From assembly GCA_023387375.1 (NCBI GenBank), contig JAEWIE010000041.1, positions 86,542-150,541 on the forward strand: a stretch of DNA of 64,000 nucleotides. The letters run 5' to 3'. A program made the translations under genes and the position numbers. Position 1 is the first letter of the stretch; every line of letters starts with the position of its first letter. Source of the stretch: Bacteroidota bacterium (GTDB lineage: Bacteria > Bacteroidota > Bacteroidia > Flavobacteriales > Weeksellaceae). Under the pieces are notes generated by a model. That model searched no databases and had not been told where the DNA came from. It saw only the letters and a list, made by a program, of their open reading frames with translations. Of the stretch, positions 57,759-64,000 are shown piece by piece.

Positions 57759-59036
57759 TTGAATTCTAACACGCCATTAGCTGAACAATTAAGACCCAAA
57801 ACCTTAGAACAGGTTCTAGGACAGACCCATCTTACAGGGCCTTCTGGGCCGATTCGAAGAATGATTCAGAACGATACACTGAGCTCACTTCTTTTCTGGG
57901 GTCCCCCTGGAACGGGCAAAACCACGCTTGCTGAAATCATAGCGGAGCATTCCCACCGTAAGTTTTTTAAACTCTCAGCTGTATCCAGCGGCGTGAAGGA
58001 GGTGAGAGAAGTCATTGAGGAGGCGAAAAAGCAAAACCTTTTTTCAGGAAAGTCTCCACTGCTTTTCATCGACGAGATACACCGTTTTAACAAATCTCAG
58101 CAAGATTCACTTTTGCATGCGGTCGAGAAAGGATGGATTGTTCTGATTGGAGCCACCACTGAGAATCCAAGTTTTGAGGTGGTGCCCGCCCTACTCTCAA
58201 GATCGCAAGTCTATGTACTAAAACCCCTTTCCTACGAAGATCTTAAGGAGCTAATAAAAATTGCTCTAAAGGCCTATAACGAATCTTCTGATTCAAATTT
58301 TTCGGTGGAAAATGCTCAGCCCTTCATTCAATATTCTGGAGGCGATGCACGTAAATTAATTAATTCGGTAGAACTGGTATTAAACCAGTACCGAGGGACT
58401 TCCCACACACAAATATCGACCGAGGATATTTTAGGTACGCTTCAACAGACCATGGCGCTTTACGACAAGAACGGCGAACAACACTACGATATCATCTCTG
58501 CTTTTATTAAATCCATTCGAGGATCCGATCCGAATGCAGCGGTTTATTGGCTTGCTCGAATGTTAGAAGGCGGCGAGGATATTAAATTCATTGCACGTCG
58601 TATGCTTGTTCTAGCCGCAGAAGACATTGGACTTGCCAATCCTCAGGCCCTTACCATGGCCAACACCTGCTTTCAAGCGATTAATGTCATTGGAAATCCA
58701 GAGTCTCGAATTATCCTTAGTGAGACTGCAGTATATCTCGCCGTTTCCCCAAAATCAAATTCGACCTACAAAGCCATTGGTGAAGCCATCGCGCTTGTAA
58801 AAAGATCGGGGAATTTACCCGTGCCACTCCACTTAAGAAATGCACCTACGAAACTCATGAAGGAGATGGATTATGGCAAGGATTATCAGTATGCGCATTC
58901 CCACAAAGGAAACTTCGTCGAACTCGAGTTTTTACCTGAATCCCTTTCTGGCACAAAGCTCTATGAGCCAGGCTCTAATTCCACAGAGAAGAAAATCAGG
59001 GAGGAACTTTCCAAAAAATGGAAAGATAAATATTAA
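57759..59036 (+). CDS. rarA: Replication-associated recombination protein RarA (MgsA)
   Basis: An AAA+ ATPase related to clamp-loader subunits that acts at stalled forks. Its 425 residues align with E. coli RarA: LRPKTLEQVLGQTHL, Walker A WGPPGTGKTTLAEIIAE, SGVKEVREVIEEAK, Walker B LLFIDEIHRFNKSQQD, and IGATTENPSFEVVPALLSRS. The C-terminal end has VHLRNAPTKLMKEMDYGKDYQYAH. The start is a TTG at 57759, fitted by homology, with a promoter just before it. It ends one base before the convergent pheA. Confidence 0.95.
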   Translation: MNSNTPLAEQLRPKTLEQVLGQTHLTGPSGPIRRMIQNDTLSSLLFWGPPGTGKTTLAEIIAEHSHRKFFKLSAVSSGVKEVREVIEEAKKQNLFSGKSPLLFIDEIHRFNKSQQDSLLHAVEKGWIVLIGATTENPSFEVVPALLSRSQVYVLKPLSYEDLKELIKIALKAYNESSDSNFSVENAQPFIQYSGGDARKLINSVELVLNQYRGTSHTQISTEDILGTLQQTMALYDKNGEQHYDIISAFIKSIRGSDPNAAVYWLARMLEGGEDIKFIARRMLVLAAEDIGLANPQALTMANTCFQAINVIGNPESRIILSETAVYLAVSPKSNSTYKAIGEAIALVKRSGNLPVPLHLRNAPTKLMKEMDYGKDYQYAHSHKGNFVELEFLPESLSGTKLYEPGSNSTEKKIREELSKKWKDKY

Positions 59037-59037
59037 T

Positions 59038-59877
59038 TTATTCTTTTAAGGCGTATTCTTTGTAATGTCCTAGAAAACACACCTTAATGTTTAAGCTTTC
59101 GAGCTCTTGCAAAGCTCCTCTAGCAAGGGCCGAATTCCATTCCCCGACCACATTGATAAAGAAAAAATAAGTGCCAAGCTTTTTCTTTAGTGTTCGACTC
59201 TCAATTTTTGAAAGGTTCATTTTGCGCCATGCAAAAACAGACAAAGCTTGATGAAGTCCTCCCGCCGAGTCCTTTGGCAAAGTGAGAATAAGAGAGGACT
59301 TCTCTTCCGCCCACTCTAAGGGTAAATGTAAGGGCCTTTTTTGTTTACTGATCACTATGAATTTAGTGTGATTCTGTTCAAAATCATGGATGTCGCGACG
59401 AATAATTTGCAAACCGTATAGTTCCGCTGCTGTTGCATTCGCGATTGCAGCCAAATTTTTCTCAGGATGCTCACTAATGTACTTCGCAGCGCCTGAGGTG
59501 GAATGATAATCCATTCGAGGAACCACTTTAAAATCCGTATCCAAGGAATGAAAGCACTGCGCCAAAGCCTGCGGATGCGAAACAATTGCCTGAATCTCCT
59601 CACTTTGTGGATGCACCATCAAATGGTGAGAAATCGGAAGTACAGCCTCCGCTTCAATAAAGATACCCTCAAAGTCATAGAGGTAATCTAGCGTCATTGA
59701 AACCGTTCCTTCAATGGAGTTTTCAAGGGGAACGACTGCTTTATCGACCTCTCCTTTTTGGACTGCCCTAAAGCAGTCTCTTATGCTGCTTTGGGGTGCC
59801 AATGTCTTTTCTGGAAAAAGTTCTTGAGCGACTAGACTGGTAAAGGAGGCAATAGGGCCTAAATAAGCAATGGTCAT
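59038..59877 (-). CDS. pheA: Prephenate dehydratase
   Basis: Converts prephenate to phenylpyruvate for phenylalanine synthesis. Its 279 residues have the PDT core (IAYLGPIASFTSLVA, VVPLENSIEGTVSMTLDYL, DYHSTSGAAKYISEHP, NHTKFIVISK) and a C-terminal ACT domain (about 190-279, LPKDSAGGLHQALSVFAWRKMNLSKIESR) for feedback control by phenylalanine. The catalytic Thr is in NHTKF. No chorismate mutase domain is fused. It is monocistronic or nearly so. Confidence 0.94.
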   Translation of the reverse strand: MTIAYLGPIASFTSLVAQELFPEKTLAPQSSIRDCFRAVQKGEVDKAVVPLENSIEGTVSMTLDYLYDFEGIFIEAEAVLPISHHLMVHPQSEEIQAIVSHPQALAQCFHSLDTDFKVVPRMDYHSTSGAAKYISEHPEKNLAAIANATAAELYGLQIIRRDIHDFEQNHTKFIVISKQKRPLHLPLEWAEEKSSLILTLPKDSAGGLHQALSVFAWRKMNLSKIESRTLKKKLGTYFFFINVVGEWNSALARGALQELESLNIKVCFLGHYKEYALKE

Positions 59878-59895
59878 GCGAATGAAAAATAAGAT

Positions 59896-60420
59896 TTAAT
59901 TTTTTAACAATAGCCACGATTCCCTGGGAACCCTTAAAGTAGATCGAATCTTATTCGCTTGTCCTAGCACAATGGATAGGTGAGGATTTAGTTTTGTACC
60001 TCGTACTTCAATCTCTTTAATCGAAGAAGGATAAATCTTCAAGTCATTGTGATAAAGCGGCTTTCCATCTAGGTAAATTGGGCTCTCAGCAGCAAGTCCA
60101 TTCATCTGGTTTAAATCACTTAATGCCACAGGATATTCCGCTTCGCTCATTTTCTTTAGCTTTATGGAAATTAAAGCACGATCTATATGGTTCTTCAAAC
60201 CCTCAAGTTCAGAGGGCAAAGAAGAAGCGTTTTTATAGATGTGCATCGATTCTATATTCTCAGCGTCAATATCGTTTGCGCTGCCTTTCGTCAAATTGCC
60301 ATCCACTAACAGGATAGGATCCTTTAGTGGCTCGGTGGACGCCTCCTTTTTTTGAGCGCTCACTGAAGTGAAGAAAGCCAAAAAAGCGAGACTAAGAAGT
60401 CCTTTTGTCATTCGATTCAT
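59896..60420 (-). CDS. Small secreted protein with two TonB-plug-like repeats
   Basis: A 174-residue exported protein with signal peptide MNRMTKGLLSLAFLAFFTSVSAQ. The mature part has two similar units: PILLVDGNLTKGSANDID plus ENIESMHIYKNAS (about 35-66), and SPIYLDGKPLYHNDLKIY plus PSSIKEIEVRGT (about 113-144). Each resembles the plug-domain stretch of TonB-dependent receptors (VDG...I.P.DIESI.V.K), but there is no barrel. Similar isolated segments occur at the ends of BlaR1/M56-type sensor proteins in Bacteroidota. The function is unknown; ligand-mimic or partner-binding is only a guess. Confidence 0.7.
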   Translation of the reverse strand: MNRMTKGLLSLAFLAFFTSVSAQKKEASTEPLKDPILLVDGNLTKGSANDIDAENIESMHIYKNASSLPSELEGLKNHIDRALISIKLKKMSEAEYPVALSDLNQMNGLAAESPIYLDGKPLYHNDLKIYPSSIKEIEVRGTKLNPHLSIVLGQANKIRSTLRVPRESWLLLKN

Positions 60421-60443
60421 ACTTTTTTATTTACTTGTTCTTT

Positions 60444-62219
60444 TTATTCACTTGTAAATACCTCGGAACGTGGAGAAATTCCATTCGCATTGAAAGCTTC
60501 GATCTGAAAATAATAACTATCCGTACGGTCTGCCCCTGTAAAAAAATACTCGTTTTTCCCATACACCATAATACTTCCGTAAAGCTTTTCGGGGTCTTTT
60601 CCAAAATAGATCACATAACCATCTGCAAGTGGATTTTGTTGCCACTTCATCCATATGCTTCGTCTTTCTCCAAATTTCTTAGGATCGGCACGAAGCGGTA
60701 CAAAGTTCTGCACCTTGCCTGGTATTTCGCCCGGTCCTTTGCCAAAGACACGCAGTCCACTTAACGCAAATTTTCCGGTCGGCATTTTTATATTTTCAAT
60801 TTTTATATAACGAGCCTTGACGGGCTTTTCTAGCTCAACATAGTCATGAGGCACGTCGGTTTTGTTCTTGCTCTTGTCTACAATTAGCTTCCATGATTTC
60901 CCGTCATTGGAGCCATAGATTTTGTACTGATGAAACTTCCCAAGAGTCTTGCCCATGAACTCCACATCTTGATCTGCATAATTAATCTGAATCGCATTCA
61001 CGATTGAAATCTCACCTAAATCCGTTTCTAACCACTCACCTTTGTCACTCGTCTTTGCGCTCCAATACGTTTTGATGTCTTCATCCACTGCATAATTTGC
61101 ATGGTATCCTCCAAGCGTCGAGGATACGCGCACAGGCTTATTGTAATTTAAAAGCATCCATCCCGTGAAAAGCCCTTTGCTAAAATCTTTCCCTTTTGAA
61201 TATTCAGGAAGATAGGTTGGATAATCGCCATACGCCGTAATGCTATACATCACATCGTCTTTATCAAATCCAGCAGGCCAGATTCCTAGGCGCCTTTCAA
61301 AGTTGTTCTTAGTAGAAATAAAGATGGTGGAAACATGCCAATAGTTTTTGTTCTTGTCTTGAAATGTAGATCCATGTCCTGCGCCTCGAGCGAACCCTCC
61401 TGGTTTGTAGGAAAAAGGATTATGTTTCTGATATGCATATCCCTCTAATGGATTATTGGATACATACACCCCATCTGCATATCCACTAAATTCAGTAGCG
61501 GGAGCTCCATACTGCATATAGTACTTTCCGTTATGCTTTGTCACCCACGCGCCTTCAATAAAAGGTTTCAAAAATACATTGTCGTTATATTCTCCAAATC
61601 GTTCCCATCCGTGGTCTTCGGGATTTAGTTTTACGATTGGTTTTACATACCCTTCACTTTGCAGCGTTTTCATGTTCACTTCGGTTCCAAGTAAAGGCCA
61701 CTCATTGCTCGATCCCCAATAAAGGAAAAGTTTGTTTGTATCTTCGTCGTAGTGGAAGGCGGGATCCCAGGCACCTACTTTTAAAGTATCCACGGCAATC
61801 TCCCACTCATCTTTGGTGGGATTTGTAGACTTCCAAATCGGAAAATCAGATTCCCAAGTCGATCCGTATACGTAGAGCGTATCTTTCATCACCCATGCAG
61901 CCGGGGCATTTAAGTCATGAATATACTTGTTATCTCTCAAGAATTTTCGAGAGACAAACTCCCAATCTAGCATATTCTCACTATGCCAATACCCCTCTTG
62001 GTTGGTCGAAAAAAGAAAAAGGCGGTCTTTAAAATTGACAATTACAGGATCTGCTGTTGCCCGATGTTTACCTTGTTTAGAAAAAACCTCAAAAGGTGTA
62101 TATCCATAGTCAATATTGACCGGATTCGCATACGTTTTTTGCTGGGCATTTGTAAAGACAGAAATCAATAGAAGGACTCCCCCAAGTAAAAGATTTGTAT
62201 TGCTGATACTCAATTTCAT
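60444..62219 (-). CDS. Secreted GH43-type glycosidase with discoidin and Fn3-like domains
   Basis: A 591-residue exported protein (signal peptide about 1-25, VFTNAQ). A five-bladed beta-propeller of the GH43/GH117-like clan spans about 30-340: base Asp57 in ATADPVIV, modulator Asp in GAWDPAFHYDED, and acid Glu in FIEGAWVTKHNGKYYMQYG. Residues about 355-485 form a discoidin (F5/8 type C) domain (NYAVDEDIKTYWSAKT, WLETDLGEISIVNAIQINYA). Residues about 495-591 are Fn3-like. The substrate, probably a plant or algal polysaccharide with arabinose or galactose-type linkage, cannot be fixed. No SusC/SusD pair is nearby. Confidence 0.85.
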   Translation of the reverse strand: MKLSISNTNLLLGGVLLLISVFTNAQQKTYANPVNIDYGYTPFEVFSKQGKHRATADPVIVNFKDRLFLFSTNQEGYWHSENMLDWEFVSRKFLRDNKYIHDLNAPAAWVMKDTLYVYGSTWESDFPIWKSTNPTKDEWEIAVDTLKVGAWDPAFHYDEDTNKLFLYWGSSNEWPLLGTEVNMKTLQSEGYVKPIVKLNPEDHGWERFGEYNDNVFLKPFIEGAWVTKHNGKYYMQYGAPATEFSGYADGVYVSNNPLEGYAYQKHNPFSYKPGGFARGAGHGSTFQDKNKNYWHVSTIFISTKNNFERRLGIWPAGFDKDDVMYSITAYGDYPTYLPEYSKGKDFSKGLFTGWMLLNYNKPVRVSSTLGGYHANYAVDEDIKTYWSAKTSDKGEWLETDLGEISIVNAIQINYADQDVEFMGKTLGKFHQYKIYGSNDGKSWKLIVDKSKNKTDVPHDYVELEKPVKARYIKIENIKMPTGKFALSGLRVFGKGPGEIPGKVQNFVPLRADPKKFGERRSIWMKWQQNPLADGYVIYFGKDPEKLYGSIMVYGKNEYFFTGADRTDSYYFQIEAFNANGISPRSEVFTSE

Positions 62220-62411
62220 AGATTCGGGCGCATTGGTTACTCAAATGTATCGATTTTATCTACAGCTTTAAAATTTTCCATTTAAAAAGAGCAGAATATC
62301 TTAAATTATAATAACAGACTCTTGCCACTCACAATTAAAAACGTAGCGAGACTCCTTACTATTTCAAGAAAGGAACCCCATGAAAATCAGGGGGAATCTT
62401 TGAAGAATTTG

Positions 62412-62419
62412 TATATTTG
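62412..62419 (+). promoter_or_regulatory. -7 promoter box for the transaldolase-family gene
   Basis: TATATTTG matches TAnnTTTG, 26 bases before the ATG at 62446. A TTTG at 62399-62402 is too close to serve as -33. Confidence 0.4.
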
Positions 62420-62445
62420 TGCAACCCATAAATTTATAAGTAAAA

Positions 62446-63099
62446 ATGAAATTTTTTATTGACACAGCGAATCTAGCACAAATTAAAGAAGCCCAAGATC
62501 TTGGAATTTTAGACGGGGTGACCACCAATCCGTCTCTCATGGCAAAAGAAGGCATTAGTGGCAAAGAGGCCATTAACGAGCATTACAAAACCATCTGTGA
62601 GATTGTGGACGGCGATATTTCTGCCGAAGTTCTTTCCACTACCTATGAAGAAATGATTAAAGAGGGAGAAGAACTTGCAAAAATCCATCCTAACATCGTG
62701 GTAAAAATTCCAATGATTAAGGACGGAGTGAAAGCTTTAAAATATTTTTCAGACCGCGGAATCAAAACAAATTGTACTTTAATTTTCTCTGCAGGTCAAG
62801 CCCTTTTGGCCGCGAAAGCAGGAGCAAATTACGTCTCTCCATTTTTGGGAAGACTAGACGATATTTCCATGGATGGATTAAATCTTATTGATGAAATCCG
62901 TACCATCTTTGACAATTATGGATTCAAAACAGAAATCTTAGCGGCTTCTATCCGTCACTCTATGCACATCATCGATTGCGCAAAATTGGGAGCTGATGTA
63001 ATCACCTCTCCATTAGGACCAATTTTAAGTCTCTTAAATCACCCTTTAACAGACAAAGGACTTGCTCAATTCATTGAAGATTCAAAGAAAATGGCTTAA
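62446..63099 (+). CDS. Transaldolase/fructose-6-phosphate aldolase, small TalC type
   Basis: A 217-residue class I aldolase of the TalC/FSA subfamily. Motifs: MKFFIDTANLAQIKEAQDLG, DGVTTNPSLMAKEG, and the Schiff-base Lys87 in NIVVKIPM. Also present are NCTLIFSAGQALLAAKAGANYVSPFLGRLDDI and ILAASIRHSMHIIDCAKLGADV. Sequence alone does not separate transaldolase from fructose-6-phosphate aldolase; in most bacteria with this short form it serves as transaldolase in the pentose phosphate pathway. Followed by a strong terminator. Confidence 0.93.
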   Translation: MKFFIDTANLAQIKEAQDLGILDGVTTNPSLMAKEGISGKEAINEHYKTICEIVDGDISAEVLSTTYEEMIKEGEELAKIHPNIVVKIPMIKDGVKALKYFSDRGIKTNCTLIFSAGQALLAAKAGANYVSPFLGRLDDISMDGLNLIDEIRTIFDNYGFKTEILAASIRHSMHIIDCAKLGADVITSPLGPILSLLNHPLTDKGLAQFIEDSKKMA

Positions 63100-63124
63100 T
63101 TAAGAGGCCAAAAAATAAGTTAAG

Positions 63125-63160
63125 AAAGCTGTGTAGAATTTATTCCTATCACAGCTTTTT
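63125..63160 (+). terminator. Terminator after the transaldolase-family gene
   Basis: AAAGCTGTG (63125-63133) and CACAGCTTT (63150-63158) are 9-base arms around a 16-base loop, followed by a T-run to about 63163. Confidence 0.85.
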
Positions 63161-63225
63161 TTTGACGCCTTTTGCTCGATCAAAAATTTCTAGAAAATTG
63201 AGTACTTTTACGCCTACATTTAATA

Positions 63226-63275
63226 GGGGGGCATCCTTTTGAACAAAACGGCAAAGTGCAATCTTTGAAGCCCCC
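63226..63275 (+). other. GC-rich inverted arms in the rfbC leader
   Basis: GGGGGC (63227-63232) can pair with GCCCCC (63270-63275) around a 37-base loop, 31 bases before the rfbC ATG. G- and C-runs of this size are unusual in the AT-rich intergenic DNA here. A leader structure is possible but unproven. Confidence 0.3.
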
Positions 63276-63305
63276 GACTAAAACGAAGTTCAAACAAACT
63301 ACACA

Positions 63306-63851
63306 ATGAAACTTGTCAAATCTCCACTAGCAGATTGTTTTATAATCGAACCTACACTGTTTGAAGACGAACGAGGCTATTTCTATGAAAAATACAATCA
63401 AGCCCAGTTTGAGCAGTCCACAGGAATGAATGGTCATTTTGTACAAGACAATCTTTCAAAATCCTCCTTTGGGGTGATAAGAGGTATTCATTGGCAAAAA
63501 GAAGAGCATGCACAGGCCAAGCTTGTTTCCTGTCTCGAAGGAGTAGTTTGGGACGTAGCGGTGGATTTACGGAAAAACTCGCCTACATTCGGCAAATGGT
63601 ACGGAGTAGAGCTTTCCGAGAAAAACAAACTTCAATTTTATATCCCTAGGGGTTTTGGACATGGTTTTTCAGTTTTGAGCGATACAGCTGTTTTTGCTTA
63701 TAAGTGCGATAACTATTACAAAAAAGAGTCAGAAGGCGGTCTCATATGGAATGACTCGACTTTGAAAATCGACTGGAAACTACCTTTAGAAAAAGTTATC
63801 ATTTCGCAAAAAGACCAAGAGCTTCCCTCATTTTCGACGAGTGACTTCTAG
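63306..63851 (+). CDS. rfbC: dTDP-4-dehydrorhamnose 3,5-epimerase
   Basis: A cupin-fold epimerase that makes dTDP-4-keto-L-rhamnose for surface polysaccharide. It has 181 residues, with FEDERGYFYEKYNQAQF, the base His62 in VIRGIHWQKEEHAQAKLV (usually RGLHYQ), DVAVDLRKNSPTFGKWYG, FYIPRGFGHGFSVLSD and YKCDNYYKKESEGG (acid Tyr). The start ATG at 63306 fits the family. Other rhamnose genes (rfbA, B, D) are not in the window; a downstream polysaccharide gene on the same strand is not visible before the edge. Confidence 0.94.
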   Translation: MKLVKSPLADCFIIEPTLFEDERGYFYEKYNQAQFEQSTGMNGHFVQDNLSKSSFGVIRGIHWQKEEHAQAKLVSCLEGVVWDVAVDLRKNSPTFGKWYGVELSEKNKLQFYIPRGFGHGFSVLSDTAVFAYKCDNYYKKESEGGLIWNDSTLKIDWKLPLEKVIISQKDQELPSFSTSDF

Positions 63852-63892
63852 CTTTCGATTGTTGTCATTAACACAATCGAAAAAAGAATCCC

Positions 63893-64000
63893 TTAAGAAC
63901 GAGTCTGCTCCAACTTAGTAAGTTTGGCTAAGTATTGGTAATGGTCATCTTCAAACAAGAACTCTGCTTTCCATCCTAGAGTAAGCGCTCTTTTACGAAG
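63893..64000 (-). CDS. Unrecognised protein, C-terminal 35 residues (cut by window edge)
   Basis: A reverse-strand reading frame runs from base 64000 to a TAA at 63893-63895. It gives 35 residues beginning LRKRALTLGWKAEFLFEDD and ending LTKLEQTRS. It is open throughout, with ordinary codon use, and lies convergent to rfbC, so it is probably the end of a real gene. I cannot identify the family from so short a piece. Confidence 0.5.
   Translation of the reverse strand, partial: LRKRALTLGWKAEFLFEDDHYQYLAKLTKLEQTRS

Noticed and set aside
63853..63882. TTTCGATTGT/ACAATCGAAA hairpin after rfbC
   Set aside because: The arms pair well, but neither strand has a following U-run, so I did not list it as a terminator.

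Overview
The window looks like core chromosome of a member of the Bacteroidota, most likely Flavobacteriales and plausibly a Weeksellaceae-type genus; I cannot name the genus. The evidence is: promoters of the Bacteroidota type (a -33 TTG/TTTG box about 19 bases from a TAnnTTTG -7 box) in front of many genes; a long F0 a subunit with a signal peptide; families typical of the group (DUF4230, DUF4268, the DUF3307 + SatD pair, YraL-type methylase, HRDC-only protein); moderate to low GC; and the near absence of strong Shine-Dalgarno sequences. I saw no phage, insertion sequence, CRISPR array, tRNA or rRNA. The window cuts two genes: atpG at the left edge and an unrecognised reverse-strand gene at the right edge.

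Layout. 1-4919: reverse-strand F1F0 ATP synthase operon (AtpI-like protein, atpB, E, F, H, A, G) with two strong intercistronic hairpins. 4989-9432: ffh, phoH, a SAM-hydrolase relative lacking its usual histidine, hemJ and a DUF4268 gene. 9533-14560: sulfate assimilation block, with an Rrf2 regulator, APS reductase (cysH), ATP sulfurylase (cysD, cysN) and a fusion of a siroheme-synthase-like domain to a TauE/SafE-type transporter. 14618-25621: kbl, a PBP4, priA, proline dehydrogenase, aroB, a small outer membrane barrel behind a sigma-54-like promoter, then purF and purC. 25668-30002: DUF3307/SatD pair, acyl-CoA dehydrogenase, MazG-like pyrophosphohydrolase, thioredoxin-like protein, DUF4230.

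30073-34640 is a complete cyanophycin locus: synthetase on the reverse strand, divergent from cyanophycinase and an isoaspartyl peptidase. Together these can build the Asp-Arg polymer, cut it to beta-Asp-Arg dipeptides and split the dipeptides. 34946-46766: YtxH-like protein, hisS, HRDC protein, ssb, cvfB, lpdA, a B12-dependent ribonucleotide reductase, recQ and kdsD. 46854-54478: tatC, an M1 peptidase, a second PBP4, an AAA ATPase, YraL-like methylase, a tyrosine phosphatase and dnaA. 54625-64000: thioesterase, pepE, a small lipoprotein, an enlarged lgt, yidD, rarA, pheA, a small TonB-plug-like secreted protein, a secreted GH43-type protein, a transaldolase-family aldolase and rfbC.

Most of the window is ordinary housekeeping. 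The items most worth a second look are the SatD/DUF3307 pair with its phased CTAATATT repeats, the CysG-like/TSUP fusion with the Rrf2 regulator and a palindrome on the cys promoter, sigma-54-like promoters before two envelope/stress-type genes, -7 boxes placed 4-5 bases from start codons (candidate leaderless mRNAs), hairpins inside the atp operon, the enlarged Lgt, and the plug-like secreted protein.
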